A stretch of 64,000 bases of DNA from an uncultured Acinetobacter sp. Its GTDB lineage: Bacteria; Pseudomonadota; Gammaproteobacteria; Pseudomonadales; Moraxellaceae. The position numbers and the translations under genes were made by a program. The stretch spans positions 1-64,000 of the forward strand of contig CAJYTY010000012.1 of the NCBI GenBank assembly GCA_913777945.1, read 5' to 3'. This document shows positions 25,996-36,292 of this stretch, piece after piece. Position 1 is the stretch's first letter, and each line of letters begins with the position of its first letter. Under the pieces are notes generated by a model, which did no database searches, was not told the DNA's origin, and saw only the letters and a program-made list of their open reading frames with translations.

Positions 25996-26369
25996 TAACT
26001 CCAGTTAATATGCGTCTTTTTGGTGCAAAAGTATAAATACAGCCATCGTTATTACAAAATTCATAATTTAATTATGTATTGCATAATTAAATTGAGTTTA
26101 GTATGCTCATTGATATAACGCAGTATCAGTTGGACGATACGTTGTTAAAAAAATAAAGCAGGACGGCGATTTTGAGTTTCAATAATTTCCTTTGAGCGCA
26201 ATCGTCTTTTAAACCTAGGGTGCTACCCCGATACAATTTTAAATTGGTTGATTGTATTGGTGATGCCTATTCCTTAGCCCTTTATAGGCTCTGTAGCATT
26301 CTATGTTTAAAAATCTAAAGCGATCCAATGAGTGGATTCGGTAAAAATCGATAATGAGGACGGAATAAG
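25996..26369 (+). promoter_or_regulatory. Long hpd upstream region with a 12-bp palindrome
   Basis: This 370 bp gene-free stretch precedes hpd. It holds a perfect inverted repeat AATTTAATTATG/CATAATTAAATT (26065-26076 and 26082-26093) with a 5 nt spacer, a candidate operator. Further down there is a short GGGT/ACCC hairpin near 26218-26228, and GAGGACGG before the start codon. The likely binder is unknown; the IclR-type protein at 27495-28274 is one candidate. Confidence 0.5.
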
Positions 26370-27422
26370 ATGGATATTTTAGATAACCCTTTGGAGCTAT
26401 GCGGGTTTGCATTTATAGAGTTTGTTTCCAAAGAAAACGAACTTGATCTGATTTTTAAAACCATGGGGTTTACCCAAGTTGCACGTCATAAATCAAAGAA
26501 AGCATTCCTTTGGCGTCAGGGCAATATCAATATTATTTTGAATTATCAACCTGAATCTTACGCATCTTATTTCTTTAATGAACATGGTCCATCGGCCTGC
26601 GCAATGGGCTTTCGTACCCGTGATGCCGCCAAAGCATTTAATAAAGCACTCGAACTGGGTGCCGAGCCCATGTACAGCAAAATCGGGCCGATGGAATTAA
26701 ATATTCCAGCCATTAAAGGCATTGGTGGTATGCCAATCTTTTTGGTCGATCGTGACATTTATGAAAATGATTTTGAATTTATCGATGGTATCGAGGCAAA
26801 TCCTGTCGGCACAGGTTTAAAAGAAATCGACCATCTGACGCACAATGTCTATAAAGGCCGTATGGACTACTGGGCTTCTTTTTATGAAAAGATTTTCAAC
26901 TTCCAAGAAATCCGTTATTTCGATATCAAAGGCGAATATACGGGCCTGACCTCTAAAGCCCTGACCGCGCCAGACGGTAAAATCCGCATTCCACTCAATG
27001 AAGATTCAGACAAAGGCAACGGTCAGATTGCAGAATTCTTGGCCGATTTTAACGGCGAAGGGATTCAGCATATTGCCTTTATTACAGATGATTTGCTGGC
27101 CACATGGGATAATCTCAAGGCGCTCGGGCTGAACTTTATGACTCCACCGCCTGCCACCTACTACGAAATGCTGCCAGAGCGCTTGCCCGCCCATGGCGAA
27201 CCGACTGAAGAGCTACAAAAACGCGGTATTCTACTCGATGGCAGCACGCAAAATGGCGAGAAAAAACTACTGCTTCAGATTTTCTCTGAAAATATGATTG
27301 GGCCGGTTTTCTTTGAATTTATTCAGCGTAAAGCAGATGACGGTTTTGGCGAGGGTAATTTTAAGGCGTTGTTTGAATCGATTGAGCGTGATCAGATTCG
27401 TCGTGGTGTACTTCAAGTATAA
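26370..27422 (+). CDS. hpd: 4-hydroxyphenylpyruvate dioxygenase
   Basis: A 350-residue non-haem iron enzyme converting 4-hydroxyphenylpyruvate to homogentisate in tyrosine and phenylalanine breakdown. Two glyoxalase-like halves are visible. The iron ligands fall in the C-terminal half: His in IDHLTHNV (about 155), His in [11 protein letters not shown] (about 234) and Glu in FFEFIQRK (about 313). The C-terminal helix [20 protein letters not shown] is a family signature. Length is normal for bacterial Hpd. It stands alone with its own terminator. The aromatic aminotransferase that makes its substrate is encoded at 30.2-31.4 kb. Confidence 0.96.
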   Translation: MDILDNPLELCGFAFIEFVSKENELDLIFKTMGFTQVARHKSKKAFLWRQGNINIILNYQPESYASYFFNEHGPSACAMGFRTRDAAKAFNKALELGAEPMYSKIGPMELNIPAIKGIGGMPIFLVDRDIYENDFEFIDGIEANPVGTGLKEIDHLTHNVYKGRMDYWASFYEKIFNFQEIRYFDIKGEYTGLTSKALTAPDGKIRIPLNEDSDKGNGQIAEFLADFNGEGIQHIAFITDDLLATWDNLKALGLNFMTPPPATYYEMLPERLPAHGEPTEELQKRGILLDGSTQNGEKKLLLQIFSENMIGPVFFEFIQRKADDGFGEGNFKALFESIERDQIRRGVLQV

Positions 27423-27450
27423 GCATTTAACACCAGAAATCACCTGATAC

Positions 27451-27491
27451 TCCACTGCACTTTGAATGAAGTGCAGTGGATTTGTTTTTTG
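27451..27491 (+). terminator. Rho-independent terminator of hpd
   Basis: A perfect 12-bp stem TCCACTGCACTT/AAGTGCAGTGGA with a 6 nt loop is followed by TTTGTTTTTT. Confidence 0.92.
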
Positions 27492-27494
27492 TGT

Positions 27495-28274
27495 TTAGCG
27501 GTTTTGCAAAAAACGATTGATCGCCGCCACTGCGCTTTTCAGCTCAGCCAACTTTTCGCTTTGTGCATCTAGCGGCAAGAACATTTCAGTGTCGATGGCC
27601 ACAATACAAAACTCCAAAACACCCTGTGCATTAAAGACAGGCAGCCCCACAGCATTAATCCCCACCAGCAAATCGCCTTGTGCCAGTGCCATGTGTTGCT
27701 CAAGAATCGAGGTTTTGAGGGCTAAAAATTCATCCCAATTTTGTGGTTTAAGCGGATAGCTCGACTGTGCCGCGGCTTGCCATTCCAGTTCCATAAGTGG
27801 ACGCACCACATGTTCGGGCATAAATGAGGCAAAGACTCGGCCCGATGCCGAATTGACCAATGGCATAATCGAGCCGACTTTGGTCACAATGGCAATCGGG
27901 TGATTCGACTCCATGGCTTGTACTACGAGCGGTCCACGCGGTGACCATTTACTAATTTGAATGCTACAGCCAATTTTGGTCTGCACATCATAAATCATCG
28001 ACTGAACAAGTTGCAGCGCGTCGGTATGTTGAATACAATTCAGCCCCAATCGCCAAGCCTGATCGCCCAGTGCATACTGGCCATCATCAAGCTGCTTGGC
28101 ATAATCCATACGAATCAGGCTCACCAGATAACGGTGCACTTTTGCAGGATGCATGTCTAATTTGTGCGATAAGTCTTTTAAAATAATGGGATGCTGATGG
28201 TCGACCAATGCATTCAACACACTCAAACCCACTTCAAGCGATTGAACCCCACCCGATAATCTTTCTTCAACCAT
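27495..28274 (-). CDS. IclR-family transcriptional regulator
   Basis: A 259-residue regulator with an N-terminal winged HTH (about 10-70; SLEVGLSVLNALVDHQHPIILKDLSHKLDMHPAKVHRYLVSL in parts) and a C-terminal IclR effector domain (about 85-255; LVNSASGRVFASFMP, GINAVGLPVFNAQG). It converges with hpd and is divergent from aroP. Its place between tyrosine catabolic and aromatic transport genes suggests it senses an aromatic pathway intermediate such as 4-hydroxyphenylpyruvate or homogentisate (inferred). Confidence 0.9.
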   Translation of the reverse strand: MVEERLSGGVQSLEVGLSVLNALVDHQHPIILKDLSHKLDMHPAKVHRYLVSLIRMDYAKQLDDGQYALGDQAWRLGLNCIQHTDALQLVQSMIYDVQTKIGCSIQISKWSPRGPLVVQAMESNHPIAIVTKVGSIMPLVNSASGRVFASFMPEHVVRPLMELEWQAAAQSSYPLKPQNWDEFLALKTSILEQHMALAQGDLLVGINAVGLPVFNAQGVLEFCIVAIDTEMFLPLDAQSEKLAELKSAVAAINRFLQNR

Positions 28275-28565
28275 TGATGCACTCTTTTAAGATGAAATTC
28301 TCAAGCATATGCAGTGTTCCGATATTTTTACAAGACTGCATAAACGTGCTGACATCATGCCTGACATTGGTCAAAACTGAAATGCTCTTTTTTCATTTAT
28401 GCCACGACTTTGCCCCGATTTAAGCAGATTTCACGGCACAGTATGCCGCTATAGCACCTTTGAAAATCGGTTGATTATCGACAGATTTTGATTTTTTTTG
28501 GTTTAAATTTATGATATACGTAATTTGTTTTAAAAAAATTACACTACATGGATGAGAATAAGCAT

Positions 28566-29963
28566 ATGTCACAGCAAGAGCAAGGTCGCCTCAAACCCGG
28601 TTTATCCAATCGCCATATTCAATTAATTGCGCTGGGCGGTGCGATTGGTACGGGACTATTCCTCGGTATTTCACAATCGATCAAACTGGCAGGGCCTTCG
28701 GTTATTTTGGGTTATGCCATCGCGGGCCTGATTGCCTTTTTTATGATGCGTCAGCTTGGTGAAATGGTGGTGCATGAGCCGGTCAGTGGCTCGTTTAGTT
28801 ATTTTGCCAATAAATACTGGGGACGCTTTGCCGGGTTTATTTCGGGTTGGAATTATTGGGTGTTGAACGTGCTGGTCTGTATGGCCGAGCTGAGCGCGGT
28901 TGGCCTGTATGTACAGTACTGGTGGCCCGACATTCCAACGTGGGTTTCAGCACTGGGCTTTTTCATCCTGATTAACGTGATTAACCTGCTCCACGTGAAA
29001 CTTTTTGGTGAAATGGAATTTTGGTTTTCAATCATCAAAATTGCCGCGATTTTGGCCATGATTGCCTTTGGTTCTTACTTGCTGGCCACTGGAAGCGCAG
29101 GACCTCAGGCACAGATCAGCAATCTCTGGGCACTGGGTGGCTTCTTTCCACATGGCGTAACCGGCCTACTGATGGCCATGGCCGCGATTGTATTTGCCTT
29201 CGGTGGAATCGAACTGTTTGGTATTACCGCAGCCGAGGCACGTGACCCGAAAAAAACACTCCCTAAAGCCGTCAATCAGATTATTTACCGGATTCTCATT
29301 TTTTATATCGCTACATTGTGCGTGTTACTGGCACTGTTCCCATGGAATCAAATGGCACAAGGTGGCAGTCCATTTGTAATGGTATTTGCCTCACTCAATA
29401 GTCAAGGTGTCGCGACAGCCCTCAACTTTATTATCTTGACTGCGGCCGTATCGGTTTATAACGGTACCAGCTACTGTAGTAGCCGCATGTTGCTGGGTTT
29501 GGCCGAACAAGGCAATGCCCCTCAATTTTTGAAAAAAATTAATTCTCGCGGCATTCCAGTTCATGCAGTCCTACTCTCTGCCTTTGTCACTGCACTCTGT
29601 GTATTGCTCAATTATCTGTTCCCAGAAAAAGCCTTTGCATTTTTGATGATGCTGGTCGTGGCGGCTATTGTGATTAACTGGGTGGTGATTTCCTTTACCC
29701 ATTTAAAATTTCGTCAGCAGCTTAAACGTACCCATGTGACATCGCATTTTCCAAGTTTGTTCTACCCTGTGACCAATTATTTATGTATGGCTTTTATGCT
29801 TGGCATTTTGGTGATCATGAGCCTCACGCCCGACATGCGTCTTGCCGTCTGGCTGATTCCAGCATGGCTCATTTGCTTAAGTCTGGCGTATTGGATTCAG
29901 CAACGAAAAGATGCCATGCACAGTGCCGCATTGACATTTGAGTCTGAAAATTCATTTAAATAA
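28566..29963 (+). CDS. aroP: Aromatic amino acid permease
   Basis: An inner-membrane permease of about 465 residues, APC superfamily, 12 predicted transmembrane segments. The first 150 residues are very close to E. coli AroP/PheP: RHIQLIALGGAIGTGLFLG, MRQLGEMVVHEPVSGSFS, and the segment SGWNYWVLNVLVCMAELSAVG. I chose ATG 28566 (MSQQEQGRLKPGLS), which matches the usual start. An ATG six codons upstream at 28548 has no ribosome site. It is divergent from the IclR gene and upstream of the aromatic aminotransferase, which fits uptake of Tyr, Phe or Trp. Exact specificity within the AroP/PheP/ProY group cannot be read from sequence. Confidence 0.88.
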   Translation: MSQQEQGRLKPGLSNRHIQLIALGGAIGTGLFLGISQSIKLAGPSVILGYAIAGLIAFFMMRQLGEMVVHEPVSGSFSYFANKYWGRFAGFISGWNYWVLNVLVCMAELSAVGLYVQYWWPDIPTWVSALGFFILINVINLLHVKLFGEMEFWFSIIKIAAILAMIAFGSYLLATGSAGPQAQISNLWALGGFFPHGVTGLLMAMAAIVFAFGGIELFGITAAEARDPKKTLPKAVNQIIYRILIFYIATLCVLLALFPWNQMAQGGSPFVMVFASLNSQGVATALNFIILTAAVSVYNGTSYCSSRMLLGLAEQGNAPQFLKKINSRGIPVHAVLLSAFVTALCVLLNYLFPEKAFAFLMMLVVAAIVINWVVISFTHLKFRQQLKRTHVTSHFPSLFYPVTNYLCMAFMLGILVIMSLTPDMRLAVWLIPAWLICLSLAYWIQQRKDAMHSAALTFESENSFK

Positions 29964-30071
29964 ACTCAATAGTGTATTTAGAAAAAGTCGAAAGGTTTTG
30001 TAAAAATAATTTTCAAGGCGGTCGTATTTCAGCATGGTGCTACTTGGCGCTTACTGATACATTAGTTCAGT

Positions 30072-30092
30072 TTAAGCGGAGATCCCGCTTAA
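30072..30092 (+). other. Hairpin between aroP and tyrB
   Basis: A perfect 8-bp inverted repeat TTAAGCGG/CCGCTTAA with a 5 nt loop lies 109 bp after aroP. There is no T run, so it is either a weak 3' structure or an operator ahead of the aminotransferase gene. Confidence 0.45.
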
Positions 30093-30152
30093 GACTGTCA
30101 CACTCCAATAACACACAGTTTGAGCTTAACTGTGGAATGAAAGGACTTTTTA

Positions 30153-31367
30153 ATGTTTCAACATATCCCACCGTATGCAGGCGATCCAATTTTATCGCTT
30201 ATGGAACAATTCAATGCCGACACGCGTGAAGGTAAAGTAAATTTAAGTATCGGGCTTTATTACAACGAAGATAGCATTGTGCCGCAACTTGATACCATCA
30301 TGGAAGCACAAAAGCGTATCGAACCAAAGCAAAATAAAACCAAACTGTATTTGCCTATGGAAGGGTTCAAGCCTTACCGTGATGCAATTCAAGCCCTACT
30401 TTTTGGAAATAACAGCCCGGCGGTACAAAGCGGACGTGCCGTGACCATTCAAACGCTCGGTGGTTCAGGCGCATTGAAAGTGGGTGCAGATTTTCTTAAA
30501 AACTATTTCCCGAATTCTGAAGTATGGGTCAGCCAGCCAACTTGGGACAACCATGTGGCAATCTTTAATGGTGCCGGCCTTAAAACACATTACTATCCAT
30601 ATTTTGATGCTGAAACACGTGGTGTTGACTTCGATGGTATGCTCTCTACCCTCAAACAGCTTCCGGCGCAAAGCATTGTGCTTTTACACCCATGCTGCCA
30701 TAACCCAACTGGTGCAGATCTGACGCCAGCACAGTGGGATCAAGTGATTGAGGTTTTAAAATCAGGCAATCTGATTCCTTTCCTAGACATTGCCTACCAA
30801 GGTTTTGGCGAAGGTATGGAGCAAGATTCGTATGCCATTCGTGCGCTTGATCAATCGGGAATGAATTTTATTGTCAGCAATTCATTCTCTAAAATCTTCT
30901 CGTTGTATGGCGAGCGTGTTGGTGGTTTGACATTTGTATGTGACGATGCAGAAAGTGCGCAATGTACGTTTGGTCAGTTAAAAGCCACTGTACGCCGTAT
31001 CTACTCAAACCCACCAACGACGGGTGCATGGTTGGTCGATCAGGTGCTAAATGATGCAGCGTTGAACCAACAATGGCAAAACGAAGTAAAAGATATGCGC
31101 GAGCGTATTCTTAAAATGCGTCAAATCTTGCGTGATGAGCTTACAAAAGCACTTCCTGAGCGTGACTTTAACTACCTGCTTGAGCAAAAAGGCATGTTTA
31201 GCTACACCGGTTTAACCGGTGAGCAGGTCGATCAATTACGTGAAGACTATGCGATTTACCTCGTGCGTAGTGGTCGTATCTGTGTTGCAGGCCTCAACAT
31301 GAGCAACGTATACATCGTGGCCAAAGCAATGGCAGAAGTTCTGGCCAAAGAAACTGCACAAGCTTAA
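30153..31367 (+). CDS. tyrB: Aromatic amino acid aminotransferase
   Basis: A 404-residue class I PLP aminotransferase that converts tyrosine and phenylalanine to their 2-oxo acids. The PLP Lys is in [17 protein letters not shown]. The N-terminal [37 protein letters not shown] (PLP-binding Asn) and the C-terminal [12 protein letters not shown] with the carboxylate-binding Arg are all present. It is closer to TyrB/PhhC than to AspC in the N-terminal segment by eye. AAAGGACTTTTTA precedes the ATG. Together with Hpd it forms the first two steps of tyrosine degradation. Confidence 0.9.
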   Translation: MFQHIPPYAGDPILSLMEQFNADTREGKVNLSIGLYYNEDSIVPQLDTIMEAQKRIEPKQNKTKLYLPMEGFKPYRDAIQALLFGNNSPAVQSGRAVTIQTLGGSGALKVGADFLKNYFPNSEVWVSQPTWDNHVAIFNGAGLKTHYYPYFDAETRGVDFDGMLSTLKQLPAQSIVLLHPCCHNPTGADLTPAQWDQVIEVLKSGNLIPFLDIAYQGFGEGMEQDSYAIRALDQSGMNFIVSNSFSKIFSLYGERVGGLTFVCDDAESAQCTFGQLKATVRRIYSNPPTTGAWLVDQVLNDAALNQQWQNEVKDMRERILKMRQILRDELTKALPERDFNYLLEQKGMFSYTGLTGEQVDQLREDYAIYLVRSGRICVAGLNMSNVYIVAKAMAEVLAKETAQA

Positions 31368-31376
31368 TCTGAATCG

Positions 31377-31404
31377 CCGCTGTGTTGCGTATGCAGCACA
31401 GCGG
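31377..31404 (+). terminator. Hairpin after tyrB
   Basis: CCGCTGTG...CACAGCGG with additional TGC/GCA pairing forms a GC-rich stem of about 11 bp with a 4 nt loop, starting 9 bp beyond the stop codon. The sequence after it has few consecutive T, so termination may be partial. Confidence 0.6.
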
Positions 31405-31500
31405 ACGTCTATTTATACCGTCGTTGTTACAGCATTGAATTGTTTTTCATATAAAAATACTTATATAGTAAATTCATAACTCATTACTTTATGGACAATA

Positions 31501-31761
31501 ATGCTTCAAGATCAACAAAAATTTATCCAGATTTTAGGTTGGGTGGCAACCTTTACGGCCATTTGTATGTACGTTTCGTATATTCCACAAATTATGAATA
31601 ATCTGGCTGGACACAAAGGAAATCCGATTCAACCTTTTGTTGCAGCAATCAACTGTTTATTGTGGGTCATTTATGGACTCAAACGCAAAGACTATCCGCT
31701 TGCGGCAGCAAATGCACCCGGTATTTTGTTTGGTGCCGCAGCATGTTTCACTGCACTTTAA
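31501..31761 (+). CDS. SemiSWEET-type small sugar transporter
   Basis: An 86-residue membrane protein with three predicted transmembrane helices, the size of bacterial SemiSWEETs, which dimerise to form a sugar channel. The PQ-loop signature is clear in VSYIPQIMNNL of helix 1, and NCLLWVIYGL matches helix 2. It has its own start about 130 bp after tyrB. The true substrate is unknown; other family members move glucose or sucrose. It converges with wzi on a shared terminator. Confidence 0.88.
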   Translation: MLQDQQKFIQILGWVATFTAICMYVSYIPQIMNNLAGHKGNPIQPFVAAINCLLWVIYGLKRKDYPLAAANAPGILFGAAACFTAL

Positions 31762-31792
31762 TTTCACTATTATTTTGTATATATGTTTGAGT

Positions 31793-31823
31793 AAAAAAAC
31801 ACCCCTCCATTTGGAGAGGTGCT
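31793..31823. terminator. Bidirectional terminator between SemiSWEET and wzi genes
   Basis: The stem CACCCCTCC/GGAGAGGTG (one mismatch) with a 4 nt loop is flanked by seven A on the left, so on the minus strand it ends in seven T. It serves wzi mainly. Confidence 0.88.
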
Positions 31824-31838
31824 CAATACGTTTCAATT

Positions 31839-33296
31839 TTAGAAACGGAACTGTTTTAGATCGAGCGGAATTTCTACCCCAATCGATGCACCCGCATCGT
31901 TGCCGTGTACATCTGAATCACTTACCCAGCCATTAATCTTCAGTGGCAAATCCGGTTTGATGTAATGCGTCCACGTTAAGTCGAGTGCTTTGACTTCGTC
32001 TTTTTCAGGGAAGGCGCGGTTAATTGCGAGATTAGATTGATTGACTTTTGCCAGTAAGACGCGCCCGCTAATTCGGTTCATGACATCTACACGAATATCG
32101 CCACCCACCGAGTACATCTGACCATCGCCACCGATGGCATGACCTAGCGGATAACCATGCTGGTAATAGCCGTCTGTATATTGGTGATGGTTATAGCTAT
32201 AACCCCATACATCACCATTGGTACGGGTATCTGCCCACTCCGCATACAACTGATAAGGCATATTACGTACGCTAGACGAATAATCTGCACCTGCTAAATA
32301 TAATTTTCTCGATGGCAAGAAACCAGATTCATCTTCACCCACATACTGACCATAAAGGCTGGCAGGAATATTGAGCAAAGGTTGCAAGTTTAGGCGCCCG
32401 TCAAAACCCGCCAACTGGTTAGAGGCATTACTGTCATTGACACATCCCCTATCGTTACATTCATTGTCCTTACCAATTAATGCATTCCAGTAAGCTTTAA
32501 AACTACTAGGTTGACCTTGACCACCAATTTGAATTGCTCTTGAAGCACCCAATTCTAAATAAGGTAACGGCTGCGCTGTCAGTCTCATACCGATAAGCTT
32601 GGCATCAGGTACAGCGGTGTATTTGTCGAGCTGACCGCCAAACACTTGGTACTGCCACGGCCCAATCCATGACAGCCATTTGGTTTCAAATGCTTTTTGT
32701 TCGGCACGTTGCACTGTCACGCCATAAACCGGGCGGCTGGCATCGCCTCGAATCAAGCTGCCGTCATGTCCTGGTCCCCACCATGTTGGAATCTGGCCTG
32801 CAATCACCCACTGGTTCCAGAGTTTACCGGCCAAATACGAGCCTTCGACATTGACCTTACGGCCGTTATCGATTTGCTGATCTTTTTCGCCATTTACACG
32901 TAATTTACCATCCCAGTTTTCACCACCGGCATTTACTTCCAACGATGCAACATATTGTGCTTTTTGCTGATCACCAAAGGCTTGAGGTAAATTCTTCTGA
33001 TCGGTTTCGGCAAACAATCCGAGTTTAACCGGTGTCTGATCGGCTTTTAGCGCATTGACGACCGAATTGAGTACGCGCTGTTGATTCTTGTTTTGCACTT
33101 TGGCATTTGCAAGGGCACGCTGGATTTCATCACCACTTAAAGGCCATGTCGATGTGCTGATTTGAATCACACCTTGCTGATTCAACCAGTTTAAATCCGT
33201 ACGCAAATCTTCATTGTTCAGCACAATGCCTTGGGCAAAGCTAAGCGCTCCCCATCCCATTAACGCAGAAAATAAAATAGTTTTTCTAAACAACAT
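31839..33296 (-). CDS. wzi: Wzi-family outer-membrane capsule assembly protein
   Basis: A 485-residue outer-membrane barrel protein. The signal peptide is MLFRKTILFSALMGWGALSFA. The N-terminal helical part reads LRTDLNWLNQQGVIQISTSTWPLSGDEI. The barrel begins near residue 100 and has the family signatures GQIPTWWGPGHDGSL and AEWADTRTNGDVWGYSYNHH, ending in a strand with terminal Phe (LDLKQFRF). In E. coli K30 Wzi is a lectin that helps hold capsule on the cell surface. In Acinetobacter the gene often lies outside the K locus; here it is about 7 kb from pgm. A monocistronic unit with its own terminator. Confidence 0.9.
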   Translation of the reverse strand: MLFRKTILFSALMGWGALSFAQGIVLNNEDLRTDLNWLNQQGVIQISTSTWPLSGDEIQRALANAKVQNKNQQRVLNSVVNALKADQTPVKLGLFAETDQKNLPQAFGDQQKAQYVASLEVNAGGENWDGKLRVNGEKDQQIDNGRKVNVEGSYLAGKLWNQWVIAGQIPTWWGPGHDGSLIRGDASRPVYGVTVQRAEQKAFETKWLSWIGPWQYQVFGGQLDKYTAVPDAKLIGMRLTAQPLPYLELGASRAIQIGGQGQPSSFKAYWNALIGKDNECNDRGCVNDSNASNQLAGFDGRLNLQPLLNIPASLYGQYVGEDESGFLPSRKLYLAGADYSSSVRNMPYQLYAEWADTRTNGDVWGYSYNHHQYTDGYYQHGYPLGHAIGGDGQMYSVGGDIRVDVMNRISGRVLLAKVNQSNLAINRAFPEKDEVKALDLTWTHYIKPDLPLKINGWVSDSDVHGNDAGASIGVEIPLDLKQFRF

Positions 33297-33420
33297 GACC
33301 TGGTCTTTCTCTAGTTTATTATATCTCGTTCACCTTAATTTTTTTCTTTTGCTTTTGCAACCTTAAAAAAAATGGAAATGTAAGGGCACAGTATGTGATA
33401 GCTGCATAAGACAGACCCTT

Positions 33421-35124
33421 TTAGATTTTTTTTGATTTTCCCCAATACTTTAGCTTGGAGGTATGACCAATACCGACATTAAAACTATTGGTCGGATCTA
33501 GATGCTCATAAAACTGTGCCAGCGCTGGCTTGGCGATATATAAATGACCCACGTTGTGCTCGGCAGGATACTCTGCCCGGCGCGCATCGAGTAAGGTCCA
33601 CATTTCGTGCTCCATCGCTAAGGGATCTACGCCTTTTTTGACAATATAGTCCTGATGAAAAACATGACAGAAAAAATGACCGTAATAAAGTTTATGTAAG
33701 ATTTTGGATTCAAGATGGGCCGGCAACTGCTCCACCCAATCCCGATCATTGCGTCTTAAGGCAATATCTAAGGCAACAATATCCTCGACTTCATTTAAAT
33801 GTGTATCGCGGTAGCGAATCGCGGCGCCGGCAATCGCAAAACGGTGCAAAAATGCTTTACGGCCTTCATCTTCATCACACAAGAAAAAAGCACCAGACGG
33901 ATGTACAGCAAAATAATCGTGTAAAAATGTCTTTACAGCAGAGATCGATTGCTGCTCGATTCTTAAAATGAGGTGATGTTCATAACGATCTCGAAACTGA
34001 TTCATGCGTTCAGGTAAATGATTGGGCAAACAATAAGTCACCGCCTGCAACAACTGATCAGTCCAACCTTTTAGCTTAAAACGCTCCAAAATCCCATCTA
34101 TTTTGTCTTTTAAAGCAAAGGCCTTGGGTACATTGGCCGTTCCGAATTTTTCAATAAATAAGAAAGTATCCTTGCCGTATTTTGCACCAATATCATAGGC
34201 ATCACGATGAATATATTCACCTGCAATGGGAAGACTCGGTAGTGTGGTCAGCAAGGCACGTCTGAGCACGGTCAGATCATCGGCATCGTTGGTTCCAATA
34301 TAAAACACCTGACTCTCGACTTTGGCGAAGGTATCTAGCCGTACCGCAAAGACGCAGATTTTTCCGGCAGAACCGGACGCTTCAAACAATCGCGATGGAT
34401 CAGCATTAAAACGCGCCGGACTATCGGCATCGACTTGCGTTACATCGTGGCTATAATGCGGATCGGAGGCATGCCCCACATCGTCTTGAATATCTGAAAC
34501 GCGATATTGCTGCGTTTCAAGCCGTGTCAGAATCTCTTCAGGTGTATCGCCAAGTGCAATCCCAAGATGATTCACTAACTGAAGCTCGCCATGAGCATCG
34601 ACTTGTGCATATAACGCCAGCTCGGTATAGGCCGGTCCGCGACGAACCAAAGCGCCTCCCGAATTGTTACATACACCGCCCAGCACCGAGGCTCCAATAC
34701 ACGATGAACCAATAACCGAGTGCGGCTCACGCTGAAAAGGTTTAAGGGTCTGTTCGAGTCGATCTAGTGTCGCACCCGGCAGACAGACCACCTGCTCACC
34801 ATCACGAATGACCTGAATCCCTTGCAAACGTCGGGTACTTAAAAGTACTACAGGCCGGTCGTAATCTTCACCATATGGTGTAGAACCTCCCGTCAGGCCA
34901 GTATTGGCGGCCTGCATGATCACAATACAATCTGCATCGAGCACCGCCTGTAAAACACGCCATTGTTCGAGTAAACTTCCCGGACACACCACGCCCAACA
35001 CCTTGCCTTCACCAAATCGTCGTCCCTGTCGATACTGACGGGTCTGCTGATCACCAGTCAAAACATAAGACTTGCCCACAATCTGTTGTAAGTGCTGAAT
35101 CAGTGATGTCGTGCTGTGTGGCAT
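33421..35124 (-). CDS. dld: FAD-dependent D-lactate dehydrogenase (quinone)
   Basis: A 567-residue peripheral membrane flavoprotein oxidising D-lactate to pyruvate with quinone as acceptor. The FAD-binding domain shows VIMQAANTGLTGGSTPYG and SSCIGASVLGGVCNNSGGALVRRGPAYTE (read in pieces). The C-terminal half includes the membrane-binding region with HEMWTLLDARRAEYPAEHNVGHLY and a final PTNSFNVGIGHTS. Length is nearly that of E. coli Dld. It is the last gene of the lldPRD-dld operon, 13 bp after lldD. Confidence 0.96.
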   Translation of the reverse strand: MPHSTTSLIQHLQQIVGKSYVLTGDQQTRQYRQGRRFGEGKVLGVVCPGSLLEQWRVLQAVLDADCIVIMQAANTGLTGGSTPYGEDYDRPVVLLSTRRLQGIQVIRDGEQVVCLPGATLDRLEQTLKPFQREPHSVIGSSCIGASVLGGVCNNSGGALVRRGPAYTELALYAQVDAHGELQLVNHLGIALGDTPEEILTRLETQQYRVSDIQDDVGHASDPHYSHDVTQVDADSPARFNADPSRLFEASGSAGKICVFAVRLDTFAKVESQVFYIGTNDADDLTVLRRALLTTLPSLPIAGEYIHRDAYDIGAKYGKDTFLFIEKFGTANVPKAFALKDKIDGILERFKLKGWTDQLLQAVTYCLPNHLPERMNQFRDRYEHHLILRIEQQSISAVKTFLHDYFAVHPSGAFFLCDEDEGRKAFLHRFAIAGAAIRYRDTHLNEVEDIVALDIALRRNDRDWVEQLPAHLESKILHKLYYGHFFCHVFHQDYIVKKGVDPLAMEHEMWTLLDARRAEYPAEHNVGHLYIAKPALAQFYEHLDPTNSFNVGIGHTSKLKYWGKSKKI

Positions 35125-35137
35125 GTGGAATATCCTT

Positions 35138-36292
35138 TTAGAAGCTCAATGCTTTGTTCATTTCGACCAAGCAAGATGAATCAATGTCGGCAATGCGCTT
35201 GACACCGGTCAGGGTCATGGCCACTCGCATTTCTTTTTCAAGTAAATCGAGTAAATTAGACACACCCTGCCCCCCTTGCGCCGCCAGTGCATAAACAAAT
35301 GCACGTCCGATCATGACGCTATCTGCGCCAAGGGCCAGCATGCGCACAATATCCAAACCATTGCGTATACCTGAATCGGCCAAAATGGTTAAATCGCCTT
35401 TGACTGCATCGGCAATCGCAGGTAGGGCGCGTGCCGAAGACAGTACGCCATCAAGCTGGCGTCCACCATGATTAGACACCACGATCCCATCGGCACCAAA
35501 TCGAACCGCATCTTTGGCATCTTCCGGGTCTAAAATGCCCTTAATAACCATCGGGCCATCCCAAAAATCACGAATCCATTCTAAATCTTTCCATGAAATA
35601 GACGGATCAAAATTATTGCCCAACCAGCCAATATAATCTTCAAGCCCGGTCGGTTTTCCTAAATATTTTGAAATATTGCCTAAATCATGCGGACGACCCA
35701 GCAATCCCACATCCCACGCCCAATGCGGATGCATGACCGACTGTAAATAACGGCGCATGGCTGCATTCGGGCCACTCATACCTGAATGGGCATCTCGGTA
35801 ACGCGCGCCCGGCACTGGCATATCGACGGTAAAGACCAAGGTCGAGCAGCCTGCCGCTTTGGCACGTTCCAAGGCATTTTTCATAAAGCCACGATCACGC
35901 AGCACATAAAGCTGAAACCACATCGGACGCTGAATGGCTGGCGTCACCTCTTCAATCGGACACACCGAAACTGTTGAAAGGGTAAAAGGAATGCCCTTTT
36001 TATCTGCCGCCACGGCTGCTTGTACCTCGCCACGACGGGCATACATGCCTGTTAGCCCGACTGGAGACAATGCCAGCGGCATCGAAAGCGTTTCGTTAAA
36101 TAATTGGGTTTCGAGGCTCAATGCCGACATATCTTTTAATACACGCTGGCGCAATGCCACGTGAGCTAAATCTTCAACATTTCGTTTCAGCGTCGATTCA
36201 CTATATGCACCGCCATCGATGTAATGAAATAAAAATGGCGGCAAACGGCGCTGCGCCGCTTCGCGATAATCGTTTGAAGATGAAATAATCAT
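35138..36292 (-). CDS. lldD: FMN-dependent L-lactate dehydrogenase
   Basis: A 384-residue membrane-associated enzyme oxidising L-lactate to pyruvate. The active-site His is in [12 protein letters not shown], and the FMN-binding elements [31 protein letters not shown] and [21 protein letters not shown] are present. Its start overlaps the lldR stop by 4 bp (ATGA). Confidence 0.97.
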   Translation of the reverse strand: MIISSSNDYREAAQRRLPPFLFHYIDGGAYSESTLKRNVEDLAHVALRQRVLKDMSALSLETQLFNETLSMPLALSPVGLTGMYARRGEVQAAVAADKKGIPFTLSTVSVCPIEEVTPAIQRPMWFQLYVLRDRGFMKNALERAKAAGCSTLVFTVDMPVPGARYRDAHSGMSGPNAAMRRYLQSVMHPHWAWDVGLLGRPHDLGNISKYLGKPTGLEDYIGWLGNNFDPSISWKDLEWIRDFWDGPMVIKGILDPEDAKDAVRFGADGIVVSNHGGRQLDGVLSSARALPAIADAVKGDLTILADSGIRNGLDIVRMLALGADSVMIGRAFVYALAAQGGQGVSNLLDLLEKEMRVAMTLTGVKRIADIDSSCLVEMNKALSF

